The notes below the pieces were generated by a model. It was not told the DNA's origin, did not search any database, and saw only the letters and a list, made by a program, of their open reading frames with translations. Of a DNA stretch of 64,000 bases, positions 1-8,280 are shown piece after piece. The DNA is taken from contig NZ_SAWZ01000001.1 of assembly GCF_004122095.1 (NCBI RefSeq), forward strand, positions 434,001-498,000. Direction: 5' to 3'. The stretch is from Pseudoxanthomonas composti (GTDB lineage Bacteria; Pseudomonadota; Gammaproteobacteria; Xanthomonadales; Xanthomonadaceae). How positions within the stretch are numbered: the stretch's first letter is position 1; every line of letters starts with the position of its first letter. The translations under genes and the position numbers were made by a program.

Positions 1-1784
1 CCGAAGGCGGCCTCGTACTCGGCGCGCGGTGCGAAGCTGGGGGTGAACAGCACGCGCCGCGGGGACAGCTCCGGCACCGCTTCGAACACGCGTTGCAGCT
101 CGCCGTAGGACACGCACTCCAGGCCGAAGCCCTCCTCCACCAGCGTGCGCAGCAGCATCGGATGCGAGTTGGCCTTGATCGCGTAGTAGCGCTGGTCGAT
201 GGGGGCGATCGCCGCCAGTGCACGGGCGCGCTCGCGCACGGTGGGCAGGTGGTAGACGTAGCGCGGCGTGCCCGCCTGGGCCAGCTCCAGCAGTCGGCTG
301 CGCTGGACCTGCCACCACGGCGTGGCGCGCGGACGCACCGCGCCGTTGATCTCACGCCAGCGCGGACCGAACACGGTGTCGTCCTCCACCGGCATCGCCC
401 CGCTGTCGATCAGCTCGCCGTGCAGGATCGGCAGCAGGCCATCGGCGTCGGCCTCGTCGATCACGAAGGTCAGGTTCAGGTCGTTGGACGACTGGCTAAT
501 CATGTGCACGCGCTCCTTGCCGAAGGTGGCCCACACGTCCGAGAGCTTGTGCAGCAGCGAGCGCATGCCGCGGCCGACCAGGGTGATGGCCGCGCAGGGC
601 GCGATCACCTTGACCCGGCAGATCTCCGACAGGTCGGCCGACAGGGCGGCCAGCACATCGGTGTTGACCAGGTTTTCGGACGGGTCCAGCGACACGGTGA
701 CGTTGGTCTCGGCCGAGCCGATCAGGTCCACCGACAGCCCGTGCTTCTTGAACAGCGCGAACACGTCGGCCAGGAAGCCGACCTGCTGCCACATGCCGAT
801 GCCTTCCATCGACACCAGCACGATGCCGTTGCGGCGGCTGATGGCCTTCACCCCCGGCACCGGCTCGACGCTGCCGTCGATGCTGGTGCCCGGCAGCTCG
901 GGACGCTCGGTGTCCAGGATCGCCATCGGCACGCTGGCATCGCGGCAGGGCTTGATCGAGCGCGGGTGCAGCACCTTGGCGCCGGTGGTGGCGATTTCCT
1001 GCGCCTCGAAATAGTCCAGGCGGGTGAGCAGACGCGCATCGGGCACCTCGCGCGGGTTGGCGCTGAACATGCCGGGCACGTCGGTCCAGATCTCCACGCG
1101 GCGGGCCTTGAGCAGCGCGCCGAAGTACGCGGCCGAGGTGTCCGAGCCGCCGCGGCCGAGGATGGCCGTGCCGCCGTCGGCGTGGCGGGCGATGAAGCCC
1201 TGGCTGATCAGCACGCGCGTGGGCTGCTGCGAAAACGCAGCGCGCAGTTCCTCGCTGCCTTGCGCATCGCAGGACACCGACAGGCGCTGCGACCACGCGC
1301 TCTGGTTGGGGATGGCCAGGGCGCTGAGCCACTGGCGCGCATCGCACCAGCCGATCTCCAGCCCCTGCCCGGCCAGGTAGGCCGCACCGATGGTAGAGGA
1401 AAGCAGCTCGCCCTGCCCCAGCACCTCGGCCTGCCAGTCCAGCGCGCGGCTGCCCGCGCGCGGATCGCTGCCCAGCGCGCGCAGCGCCGCCAGGCGCTCG
1501 CCCAGGACCGCCTCGGCATCCAGCTCCAGCTCCGCCAGGAACTCGCGGTGGCGCGCCTCCAGCGCGGCGATGCGCTGGGCGCTGTCGGCCGCGCCGTCGG
1601 CGATGGCGGTCAGCTCGTTGGTCACGCCCGACAGCGCCGACACCACGATCACCACGCGGGCCTGGTGTTCCTCGGCACGTTTTTTCGCCAGCTTCCCAAT
1701 CGTGTCCCAGCGATGACGACGCGACACCGAGGTGCCGCCGAACTTGAGGACGATCCAGCGATCGTGGGGATGGGAAGCTGACAT
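1..1784 (-). CDS. Bifunctional aspartate kinase / diaminopimelate decarboxylase (3' part cut by window edge)
   Basis: Translating the minus strand from ATG at 1784 gives an open frame to the window edge (594 codons). It starts with the aspartate kinase signature KFGGTS (residues 14-19), continues through ACT-type regulatory domains (about 300-460) and then enters a PLP-dependent decarboxylase domain with YAIKAN, whose lysine (about residue 537) would be the PLP-binding Schiff-base residue. Aspartate kinase makes aspartyl phosphate, the first step to lysine, threonine and methionine; diaminopimelate decarboxylase makes lysine. This fusion of first and last steps of lysine synthesis is characteristic of Xanthomonadaceae, usually about 860-870 residues, so roughly 270 residues lie outside the window. 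Confidence 0.93.
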   Translation of the reverse strand, partial: MSASHPHDRWIVLKFGGTSVSRRHRWDTIGKLAKKRAEEHQARVVIVVSALSGVTNELTAIADGAADSAQRIAALEARHREFLAELELDAEAVLGERLAALRALGSDPRAGSRALDWQAEVLGQGELLSSTIGAAYLAGQGLEIGWCDARQWLSALAIPNQSAWSQRLSVSCDAQGSEELRAAFSQQPTRVLISQGFIARHADGGTAILGRGGSDTSAAYFGALLKARRVEIWTDVPGMFSANPREVPDARLLTRLDYFEAQEIATTGAKVLHPRSIKPCRDASVPMAILDTERPELPGTSIDGSVEPVPGVKAISRRNGIVLVSMEGIGMWQQVGFLADVFALFKKHGLSVDLIGSAETNVTVSLDPSENLVNTDVLAALSADLSEICRVKVIAPCAAITLVGRGMRSLLHKLSDVWATFGKERVHMISQSSNDLNLTFVIDEADADGLLPILHGELIDSGAMPVEDDTVFGPRWREINGAVRPRATPWWQVQRSRLLELAQAGTPRYVYHLPTVRERARALAAIAPIDQRYYAIKANSHPMLLRTLVEEGFGLECVSYGELQRVFEAVPELSPRRVLFTPSFAPRAEYEAAF

Positions 1785-1860
1785 TTTGAGTGGGGTTTAC
1801 GATGTGGGGAAAAAGCCCGAAAGCCCGGGCGGAACCGCCGATTCTAAAGGAACACGCCCC

Positions 1861-1881
1861 ATGGCACCGCCCCGCGCATGA
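1861..1881 (+). other. Possible 6-codon upstream ORF coupled to the first PhzF gene
   Basis: The only good Shine-Dalgarno in the leader (AAAGGAA, 1846-1852) is correctly spaced for an ATG at 1861, not for the PhzF start at 1878. The ATG at 1861 opens a six-codon frame (MAPPRA) whose TGA overlaps the PhzF ATG as ATGA. This looks like a translational coupling leader, but the spacing could be coincidental. Confidence 0.35.
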
Positions 1882-2747
1882 GCACCTACCGCTATCTGCA
1901 ACTGGATGTCTTCGCCCAGACCCGCGGGGCGGGCAACGCGCTGGGCGTCATCCTGGACGCCAGCGACCTGCACGGGCAGGACATGCAGGACATCGCAGCC
2001 TGGCTCAACCTGCCCGAGACCGTGTTCCTCGTGCCGCCACCGGAGGGCGCCGACCTCCACATCCGCATCTTCACGCCACGCTGCGAGCTGCCCTTTGCCG
2101 GCCACCCCAGCGTCGGGGCGGCCTGGGCGGCCGTGCACACTGGCCTGGCCAGGCCACGCCAGGGTGCCTTGCTGCTGGGCTGCGCCGCCGGCCTGTTGGC
2201 GGTGGAGATCGACGGCGAAGGCCACGGCCGCCGGGTGAGCGTGCGCGCCCCCCAGGCCACCGCCCAGCCCTCGCACGGCCACCAGGCCCTGCTGTCCGCC
2301 GCGCTGGAAGGTGTGGACACCGTCGGTGAGGCCCCGACGCTGTGGAACAACGGGCCGGGATGGTGGCTGGCAGAACTGCCCGATGCCGATGCGGTGGCGA
2401 TGCTGGCGCCCAGGTTTGCCGAGATCGCCGCGTTGTCCCGCGCCAGTGGCGCCATCGGCCTGGCCGTGTTCGCCTTGACCGAGATGGACGGGGTGGTGGT
2501 GCGCGCCTTCTGTCCCGCCGACGCGCCGGCCACGCCGGAGGATCCGGTCACTGGCAGCGCCAATGCCTGCATCGCCGCCTGGCTGCATGCGCAGGGTCGC
2601 CTGCCCGGCGCGGACGGCGGCTACGTCGCGCGGCAAGGCATGCAGGTCGGGCGCGAGGGCCGTGTCCATGTGCGGGTGGATCCGGACGGGGCGGTGTGGA
2701 TCGGCGGACAGGTGCGGCAGGTCATCGACGGCACGCTGGACTGGTAG
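1878..2747 (+). CDS. PhzF family isomerase/epimerase-fold protein (copy 1)
   Basis: 289 residues, the usual PhzF length. It has the N-terminal LDVF and GAGNALGV strands, the LPETVF motif with the family's catalytic glutamate (Glu47), the FAGHPSVG glycine-rich motif, and a C-terminal half with DPVTGSAN. The family has a diaminopimelate epimerase-like fold; PhzF itself isomerises a phenazine precursor, but most members have unknown substrates and no phenazine genes are visible here. The next gene is a close paralog on the same strand 73 bp away, so the two probably share a transcript. Substrate cannot be inferred. Confidence 0.9.
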   Translation: MSTYRYLQLDVFAQTRGAGNALGVILDASDLHGQDMQDIAAWLNLPETVFLVPPPEGADLHIRIFTPRCELPFAGHPSVGAAWAAVHTGLARPRQGALLLGCAAGLLAVEIDGEGHGRRVSVRAPQATAQPSHGHQALLSAALEGVDTVGEAPTLWNNGPGWWLAELPDADAVAMLAPRFAEIAALSRASGAIGLAVFALTEMDGVVVRAFCPADAPATPEDPVTGSANACIAAWLHAQGRLPGADGGYVARQGMQVGREGRVHVRVDPDGAVWIGGQVRQVIDGTLDW

Positions 2748-2820
2748 CGGCGCGCGCGTAGCGATCCGGTGCGGCGTGCCGGCCTGATACCCTGCGCGCC
2801 CCACGTTCCTGGTATGCCCC

Positions 2821-3702
2821 ATGACCTCGCGTCGCTTCCTGCAAGTGGATGTGTTCTCGCCCCGCCCCGGCTGCGGCAACCCCCTGGCGGTGGTGCTGGA
2901 TGCGCAGGGCCTGGGCGAGGCGGACATGCAGGCCATCGCCCGCTGGACCAAGCTGCCGGAGACCACGTTCGTCTTTCCTGCGCAGGACGAAGGCGCCAGC
3001 TACCGCATCCGCATGTTCGCGCCGCAGAAAGAAGTGCCCTTCGCCGGCCATCCCAGCGTGGGCACCGCCTTCGCGGTGATGCAGGCCGGTCTGGCCCAGC
3101 CCCGCGATGGCCTCCTGGTGCAGGACGGCATCGCCGGCAGATTGCCGTTGCGCGTGGAGCGGGTGGAGGGCGTGGAACAGATCTCCATCCGCGTGCCGCG
3201 CGCCAGCGTGGCCGAAGTGGTGGATGCCGATGACCGGCGCCTGCAGCCGGTCATCGGCCACTGGCCGCTGGGCGCGCTGCCACCGGCGCTGATGGATGGC
3301 GGTCGCAAGTGGTGGCTGGTGGAGCTGGCCGACGAGGCCGCCCTGCGCGGCCTGGCCCCGGACTGGGACGCGATCGCCGCCCTGGCCGAATCCACCGGCG
3401 CGATGGGCGTGTTCGCCTACGCGCGCGCCAATCCGGGGCAGCCCTTCGCGCTGGCCGTGCGCGCCTTCGTCGGCAATGGCCGACGCTTCGAGGACGCCGC
3501 CTCCGGTGCGGCCAACGCAGTGCTGGCGGCGTGGCTGGACCACCGCGGTGCGTTGCCCGGCCAGGACCGGCGCTATGTCGCCAGCCAGGGGCGTGAGGTC
3601 GGCTTCGACGCGCTGCTGGCGCTGCAGGTCGATGCGCAAGGCGAGGTGTGGTCCGGCGGACAGGTGCAGTGCGTGGTGCGCGGCGAGCTGGCCTGGGGCT
3701 GA
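2821..3702 (+). CDS. PhzF family isomerase/epimerase-fold protein (copy 2)
   Basis: 293 residues and collinear with the preceding gene: LQVDVF, CGNPLAVVLDA, LPETTF (Glu47), PFAGHPSVGTA and a C-terminal DAASGAAN motif in place of DPVTGSAN. The copies are clearly diverged, which suggests an old tandem duplication with different substrates rather than a recent one. The start ATG lies directly after the 73-bp spacer. A single-armed array of 7-bp repeats follows six bases after the stop codon. Confidence 0.9.
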   Translation: MTSRRFLQVDVFSPRPGCGNPLAVVLDAQGLGEADMQAIARWTKLPETTFVFPAQDEGASYRIRMFAPQKEVPFAGHPSVGTAFAVMQAGLAQPRDGLLVQDGIAGRLPLRVERVEGVEQISIRVPRASVAEVVDADDRRLQPVIGHWPLGALPPALMDGGRKWWLVELADEAALRGLAPDWDAIAALAESTGAMGVFAYARANPGQPFALAVRAFVGNGRRFEDAASGAANAVLAAWLDHRGALPGQDRRYVASQGREVGFDALLALQVDAQGEVWSGGQVQCVVRGELAWG

Positions 3703-3707
3703 GGCGA

Positions 3708-3742
3708 GGAGTGAGTGAGGAGTGAGTAGTGAGGAGTGAGCG
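3708..3742 (+). repeat. Tandem heptamer array, GTGAGGA type, single arm
   Basis: Five consecutive 7-bp units of the form GGAGTGA/GTGAGGA/GTGAGTA begin six bases after the PhzF-2 stop. The same heptamer family recurs at 15077-15275. Unlike the other loci, no clear inverted partner arm follows; only a short GGCTCACT remnant is seen near 3802. Confidence 0.75.
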
Positions 3743-3818
3743 GAAGCGGGAAGCCGCTGGCGTTGCTCACGCTGGCGCGAGGTTGCGCTCTGCTTGATTG
3801 CTGGCTCACTAATTAGAG

Positions 3819-3839
3819 AAGGGGCCTTGCGGCCCCTGT
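3819..3839 (-). terminator. Possible terminator between convergent genes
   Basis: AGGGGCC-TTGC-GGCCCCT forms a 7-bp GC-rich stem with a stable tetraloop. On the minus strand it is followed by a T-rich stretch (TTCTCTAATT), so it may end transcription of the glycine-zipper gene at 3878-4549, and perhaps also the PhzF transcript arriving from the other side. The T-run is imperfect. Confidence 0.45.
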
Positions 3840-3877
3840 GGGTTGGTCCCCCGAAAACCCGAGTCGAGGCGGTGCGA

Positions 3878-4549
3878 TCAATCGGGCTGCGGCGTCACAT
3901 CGACACGGACGCGGATGCGATCGCCGGGGTGATGATCGGTTCGCGTGCGGAAGCTGCGGCCCATGTATTCGTAGGTGACGTCGTAGCCATCGACCTGGCC
4001 TTCATCGTACGCGGCACCGTAGGAGGAGACCGGGCCGGGGTCACAGACCCGGACCTGCCCACGCTGGGCCTGCTGGTTGCGCTGGTTGGCGTCGTAGATC
4101 GAGCGCCCGGCCAGACCACCGGCCGCCGTGCCGACCGCGGTGCCGACCAGCTGCCCGGAGCCGCCACCAATGCGGCTGCCCAGCACTGCACCGGCGATGC
4201 CGCCGACGACCGTGGCCACCGTGCGCCCGGTTTCGCTGCCGCGCTGCACACCCTGTCCGACATACCCGCTGTCGTAGCCGTCGTCGACATAACCGTCCCC
4301 ACCGCGACCTGCGTAGACGTCGTCGGCGTCGCGGTAGTAGCAGTGCTGGCGCACCTGCCTGCTCTCATAGCGCGGCGGCGCGATGATCGGATCCACCCGC
4401 ACCACGCGGGCGTAGTCGTAGAGCTCGCGCTGCGACTCGTAGCGATCGCGGTAGCGGTCCTCGACGGTCGAATAGGATTGCGCGAATGCGGACGCCGGCA
4501 GCATCGAAGCCAGGGCGGCCAGCAGCAGGCAGCGTGAGAGGCAGGACAT
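3878..4549 (-). CDS. Secreted glycine-zipper (2TM) protein
   Basis: 223 residues with a cleavable signal peptide (cut likely after ASAFA). A Tyr/Asp/Arg-rich region follows, then a glycine-zipper segment (about 110-150: VATVVGGIAGAVLGSRIGGG and VGTAVGTAAGGLAGR) typical of glycine zipper 2TM/17-kDa surface antigen-like envelope proteins, and a C-terminal domain with YMGRSFRTRTDHHPGDRIRV. Such proteins associate with the outer membrane or envelope, but a precise role is not known. No lipobox is present. It is a single gene, convergent with the PhzF pair. Confidence 0.85.
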   Translation of the reverse strand: MSCLSRCLLLAALASMLPASAFAQSYSTVEDRYRDRYESQRELYDYARVVRVDPIIAPPRYESRQVRQHCYYRDADDVYAGRGGDGYVDDGYDSGYVGQGVQRGSETGRTVATVVGGIAGAVLGSRIGGGSGQLVGTAVGTAAGGLAGRSIYDANQRNQQAQRGQVRVCDPGPVSSYGAAYDEGQVDGYDVTYEYMGRSFRTRTDHHPGDRIRVRVDVTPQPD

Positions 4550-4686
4550 GGGCGCGCTCCGGCGAAGTGACGGCTCGCATCATGCGCGCCGTAGCCGCAA
4601 ACCCGCCCTGAACATGACGGCCGTGCGCAGGAGCGTTTAGCAGGGGGACAGCCGGCGCCGCGTGGGCGCCGACCGTATGTCGCGAC

Positions 4687-5118
4687 TTAAACGAACTCGA
4701 CTTCCAGGCTGATCGGCACCGCCTTCAGCGCCTGCGAGACCGGGCAGTTCTCCTTGGCGTCCTCGGCGATGGCCTTGAACTTGTCCGCATCGATACCCGG
4801 CACGCTGCCCTTGAGCTTGAGCCGGATCTGGGACAGCTTCGGGCCGCCCTCCATCGACAGATCGACGTCGGCGCGCGTGTCCAGCGAGGTCGCCGGCGAG
4901 CCGGCCTCGGCCAGCTTGTTGGACAGCGCCATGGTGAAGCAGGCCGCGTGCGCGGCGGCGATGAGCTCTTCCGGGTTGGTGCCCTTCTCATCGCCGAAAC
5001 GCGAGTTGAAGCCGTAACGCACGTTGTCCATCAGACCGCTCTGCGGGGTGCTGATGACGCCCTTGCCCGACTTCAGATCGCCTTCCCAGTGCGCGGTGGC
5101 GTGACGCGAGATGCCCAT
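4687..5118 (-). CDS. OsmC family peroxiredoxin
   Basis: 143 residues, full length for OsmC. The first redox cysteine lies in NPEELIAAAHAACFTMALS and the second in AKENCPVSQAL, the two positions used by OsmC/Ohr enzymes to reduce organic hydroperoxides with a thiol donor. OsmC rather than Ohr is suggested by the length and the NPEELI motif. It stands alone between the glycine-zipper gene and the divergent HU gene. Confidence 0.92.
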   Translation of the reverse strand: MGISRHATAHWEGDLKSGKGVISTPQSGLMDNVRYGFNSRFGDEKGTNPEELIAAAHAACFTMALSNKLAEAGSPATSLDTRADVDLSMEGGPKLSQIRLKLKGSVPGIDADKFKAIAEDAKENCPVSQALKAVPISLEVEFV

Positions 5119-5302
5119 GACCAGACTCCTGTGTTGAGGGATGCCGGCAAGGTACGGGGCGACCCGTTACGCGCTCGTCTTGTGTCCTGCGCACCGCGGC
5201 ACCCCGCCCCTATTTTTGGGCGCCGATGCCGGCAAGAGCGGCCCACGCCGCCACACTCAGACCAAAGTCCCGTAAAAAACCGGGTTTTCCCGCGTTTTCC
5301 TC

Positions 5303-5331
5303 TTCACTCTCGACGCGTGTTCGCCTACATT
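5303..5331 (+). promoter_or_regulatory. Candidate sigma-70 promoter of the HU gene
   Basis: TTCACT (5303-5308) and TACATT (5326-5331) are separated by 17 bp, 59 bp before the HU start codon. Both hexamers are decent matches to TTGACA/TATAAT for a GC-rich genome. Confidence 0.5.
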
Positions 5332-5389
5332 TCGCGTGCCGACTGGATCGGCCCGAATCACCACCTCATACGGTACACAGGACAACTCA

Positions 5390-5788
5390 ATGGCAAAGAC
5401 CGCTAAGAAGGCCGTCGCTAAGAAGGCCCCCGCAAAGGCCCCCGCGAAGAAGGCTGCAAAGCCGGCCGCCCCGAAGATCATCAAGGAAACCCTGACCAAG
5501 TCGGGTCTGGTCGCCCACATCGCCGAGACCTCGGCGGTCGCGCCGAAGGACGTCAAGGCCGTGATGGCCGCGCTGGAAGGCGCGATCACCGCGTCGCTGT
5601 CCAAGAAGGGCGCCGGCTCGTTCGTGCTGCCGGGCCTGCTGAAGATCAAGACCGTCAACGTGCCGGCCAAGCCGAAGCGCAAGGGCATCAACCCCTTCAC
5701 CAAGGAAGAGCAGTGGTTCGCCGCCAAGCCGGCCACCACCAAGCTCAAGCTCAACGGCCTGAAGAAGCTCAAGGACGCCGCGCTCTGA
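5390..5788 (+). CDS. HU-family nucleoid protein with Ala/Lys-rich N-terminal tail
   Basis: 132 residues from ATG at 5390, about 40 longer than classical HU. Residues 1-30 are an alternating Lys/Ala/Pro tail of the eukaryotic H1 type; the rest is an HU/IHF fold (LTKSGLVAHIAETSAVAPKD start, GSFVLPGLLKIKTV, then the DNA-binding arm around KRKGINPFTKEE and KPATTKLKLNG). The tail probably adds nonspecific DNA affinity. Tailed HU proteins of this kind are usual in Xanthomonadaceae. The upstream GTG at 5336 is not favoured because it lies directly behind the promoter and gives an unconserved leader. A strong terminator follows. Confidence 0.9.
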   Translation: MAKTAKKAVAKKAPAKAPAKKAAKPAAPKIIKETLTKSGLVAHIAETSAVAPKDVKAVMAALEGAITASLSKKGAGSFVLPGLLKIKTVNVPAKPKRKGINPFTKEEQWFAAKPATTKLKLNGLKKLKDAAL

Positions 5789-5811
5789 GCGCAGTTTCCT
5801 CATCGCTTCAC

Positions 5812-5847
5812 CGATTTGGGACGGCAATGCCGTCCCAAATCGTTTCC
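5812..5847 (+). terminator. Rho-independent terminator after HU gene
   Basis: CGATTTGGGACGGC and its exact complement flank a 3-base loop (14-bp stem), followed by TTT. It begins 23 bases after the HU stop codon. Confidence 0.85.
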
Positions 5848-5996
5848 GGACCCCGCCGATGCGGGAAGACGGCAAGCCTCGATGCGACGCCTTTCTTCGA
5901 AAACCGGACGCGCCGGGCCGCGCACGTGAACCCAGGTGTCCGGGAAGCAGCGGCTTCCACCCTGCTGACGTGCCCATCCTCTGCGGAGGCCGTGGT

Positions 5997-6578
5997 TTGA
6001 ACACGCCATCGCCCGAGCCGCGCAGCAGACCCACCACCGCCCTGCGCCTGCGTCGCTGGCTGCTGCGTCTGTGCATTTTGGTGGCCCTGGGCCTGGTCGC
6101 CACCTGGGCCTGGCACCAGCCTTTCCTGGCCACCCCGCGCGCGGTGTGGTCGCTGTATCGACAGCCGCCGCCGACCTCGCTGGTCGTGCCCGTGCAGGGC
6201 GTGCGTGCGCGCCAGATCGCCGACACCTTCGGCGCGCAGCGCGGCGCCAGCCGCCGTCATGCCGGCGTGGACATCTTCGGCAAGCGCGGCACGCCGGTGC
6301 TCAGCGCCACCGCGGGCGTGGTGGCCTCCATCCGCGAAGGCGGGCTGGGAGGCCGGCAGGTGTGGATCCTCGGCCCGGCCGGCGAGCGCCACTATTACGC
6401 ACACCTGCAGGACTGGCGTCCAGGGCTGGAGGAGGGACAGATCGTCCCGGCCGGCACGGTGCTGGGCTTCGTCGGCGACAGCGGCAATGCCAAGGGCACC
6501 CCGCCCCATTTGCACTACGGCATCTACGGCAAGGACGGCGCCTACGACCCCTTGCCGCTGCTGCGCGCCACGCGCTGA
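5997..6578 (+). CDS. Membrane-anchored M23 family (LytM-type) metallopeptidase
   Basis: From TTG at 5997, with GCGGAGG eight bases upstream, this is 193 residues: a basic N-terminus, one membrane segment (about 21-40) and a compact M23 domain. Zinc ligands are visible as HAGVD (His88, Asp92) and HLHYG (His171, His173), with YYAHL between. All catalytic residues are present, so it is likely an active endopeptidase on peptidoglycan cross-links in the periplasm rather than a degenerate EnvC/NlpD activator. An upstream in-frame ATG at 5859 would add 46 unconvincing residues. Confidence 0.82.
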   Translation: MNTPSPEPRSRPTTALRLRRWLLRLCILVALGLVATWAWHQPFLATPRAVWSLYRQPPPTSLVVPVQGVRARQIADTFGAQRGASRRHAGVDIFGKRGTPVLSATAGVVASIREGGLGGRQVWILGPAGERHYYAHLQDWRPGLEEGQIVPAGTVLGFVGDSGNAKGTPPHLHYGIYGKDGAYDPLPLLRATR

Positions 6579-6665
6579 GCCTGGAACGATTCATCGCACC
6601 CCTGGCGCTGATGGGCGCGCTTGGCGCGCCTAAGGTGATCGCCACGATCGCTGCCTACCACCGCC

Positions 6666-6968
6666 ATGGAAACCCCGCGCCGCTACCGCATCACCGTCAC
6701 GCCGCTCGAGCCCGACGGCCTGCCCTGCTACGACCGTTGCAGCCTGGAGTTCGATCACAGCCAACCCGGCGATCTGATGCGCCGGGTCGAAGCGGCCAGC
6801 AGCGGCCGCGTCCTGGCGGGCGACGAAGCCACCGCCCTGGTGCTGGGGCTCTCGCTGTTGGAGGCCCTGGCCTTGCACGGCTCGGCCACCACCCAGGCGT
6901 TGCTCGCCCCGCTGTCGGCAGCGCTACAGCAACAGGCCGAGCGAACCTGGAATCGCACGCTTCCCTGA
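6666..6968 (+). CDS. Small conserved protein, DUF3861-like
   Basis: 100 residues, no signal or membrane segment, predicted cytoplasmic. The pattern RYRITVTPLE near the N-terminus, LEFDHSQPGDLMRRVE in the middle and ALVLGLSLLEALAL in the C-terminal helix resembles the small DUF3861 family, whose function is not known. It lies 87 bp behind the M23 peptidase gene on the same strand. I assign it by pattern only. Confidence 0.65.
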   Translation: METPRRYRITVTPLEPDGLPCYDRCSLEFDHSQPGDLMRRVEAASSGRVLAGDEATALVLGLSLLEALALHGSATTQALLAPLSAALQQQAERTWNRTLP

Positions 6969-7022
6969 TGGTCGCCCCTGTGCGGACGCGCTAGGCTCTG
7001 CGCAGCCTCCCGGAGCCTGGCG

Positions 7023-7613
7023 ATGCGCCCGACCACACCCCATCCAGCGCAGCCCGGCATTCCGATGCCAGGCACACGGCGGCTCGCCTTGGCCAGCGGG
7101 CTGCTGCTGCCGTTGATCCTGGTGTCCTGCACCTGCGGCCGCCCACCCGCCGCAGCGATCGGTACCGCTCCCACCGCCAAGGCGTCCAAGACCGCCGACG
7201 CGGCCCAGCCTGCCCCCAGCGCGACTGCCAGCGCGGCCTCGGCCGCGCAGACGCAACAGGCCGCACGCATGGGCGAGGCCGCCTCGCTGGTGCACGCCTA
7301 CCTGGGCGCGCTGGCTGCTGGCGATCGCACGCGCGCCGACGCGTACTGGCGCAACGGACACCCGCCGCCGGTCGCCGACGACGCCCTGCTGCGCAATCTT
7401 CCCGGACTGCAGTCGGTGCAGATCCGCAACACCGCGCCGGTTGCGCTGGACAAGGCCGTTCCCACCGGCGCAGTGGAAGTGCCGGTCACCCTGCGCATGG
7501 TGTCCCCGCAGGGGCAGGTGATGCATTACGTCGGTCGCTACCGTCTGGCGCGCTCGCTGGACGACACGGGCTGGCAGATCAGCTCCGCCTCGGTCCATGC
7601 TCGCGTGGATTGA
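7023..7613 (+). CDS. Putative lipoprotein with C-terminal NTF2-like domain (paralog of 8281-8877)
   Basis: 196 residues. A hydrophobic signal segment ends in LVSC, a lipobox-like site, followed by an Ala/Thr/Pro-rich linker (about 45-80) and a globular domain with LVHAYLGALAAGDRTRADAYW, resembling the alpha-helical start of an NTF2/SnoaL-like cone fold, then beta-rich sequence ending in YRLARSLDDTGWQISSASVH. The architecture repeats in the gene at 8281-8877. GGAG at 7013-7016 supports the ATG at 7023, though an ATG at 7065 would give a more typical signal peptide. Function unknown. Confidence 0.7.
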   Translation: MRPTTPHPAQPGIPMPGTRRLALASGLLLPLILVSCTCGRPPAAAIGTAPTAKASKTADAAQPAPSATASAASAAQTQQAARMGEAASLVHAYLGALAAGDRTRADAYWRNGHPPPVADDALLRNLPGLQSVQIRNTAPVALDKAVPTGAVEVPVTLRMVSPQGQVMHYVGRYRLARSLDDTGWQISSASVHARVD

Positions 7614-7668
7614 CCTGCGATTCACCCACGCGCGTTAGGGTGGCCTTCTTTGGCCTGCACCCTGACCG

Positions 7669-8274
7669 ATGCCGCTGCCACGCCGATGGTTCATCCCGAT
7701 GTTCGCGCTGGCCCTGGTGGGCCTGGCTTGCCTGTCTGCAGCTATGGCGTCGGCCCAGACGACTGCCAAGGACGAGATCGCCATCCCCGGCGAACGCGTC
7801 CAGGGTTACATCGCCGGCGAGGTCCCACGCGATTTCGAACTGCTGGGCGGCCTGCTGGTGGTCACCACGCGCGAGCCCGACCTGCAGATCCCGCACGACG
7901 GCGACCGGGTGCGGATGACGCTGCATGCCAGCGTCGGCGCGCCCGGCTATGCCGCCGCGCAGCCGCTGGGGCGGGTGGAGATGAGCAGCCGCCTGCGCTA
8001 TGACGAAGCAGCCCAGGCGCTGTTCCTGGACCAGCCGCGGCTGGAGCGCTTCACCCCTGACCAGCCGGGCCAACAGCTGGATGCCCAGACCCGCGAAGCG
8101 CTCAACCTGTGGCTGCAGGACTACGCCCGCACCCAGCCGGTGTATGCGCTGGACCCGCAGCTGCTGGCGCAGTTCGGCTCGGTGAAGGTGCGCGCCGTGC
8201 GCGTGGCGCAAGGTGCGATCATCGTCCAGTTCAACCAGCCGGTCGGCATGCCCGATCTCGACGATACCCCCTGA
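7669..8274 (+). CDS. Secreted DUF1439-like (YceB-type) protein
   Basis: 201 residues with a signal peptide (cut likely after AMASA). The mature part contains PLGRVEMSSRLRYDEAAQALFLDQPRLERF and a final strand VRVAQGAIIVQF, a layout like the DUF1439/YceB family of periplasmic or lipid-anchored proteins with a lipid-binding-like fold. No lipobox cysteine sits at the cleavage point, so it is probably soluble in the periplasm. It lies between the two NTF2-like lipoprotein genes. The family assignment is from pattern recognition only. Confidence 0.65.
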   Translation: MPLPRRWFIPMFALALVGLACLSAAMASAQTTAKDEIAIPGERVQGYIAGEVPRDFELLGGLLVVTTREPDLQIPHDGDRVRMTLHASVGAPGYAAAQPLGRVEMSSRLRYDEAAQALFLDQPRLERFTPDQPGQQLDAQTREALNLWLQDYARTQPVYALDPQLLAQFGSVKVRAVRVAQGAIIVQFNQPVGMPDLDDTP

Positions 8275-8280
8275 CCCACC

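Noticed and set aside
93..1781. Long plus-strand frame of 562 codons over the lysine biosynthesis gene
   Set aside because: It is the antisense shadow of the aspartate kinase fusion; its translation is His/Arg/Gly-rich with no domain, while the minus strand gives a clear enzyme.
6071..6994. 307-codon plus-strand frame across the M23 peptidase
   Set aside because: Arg/Pro-rich shadow in a different frame from the peptidase with intact zinc ligands.
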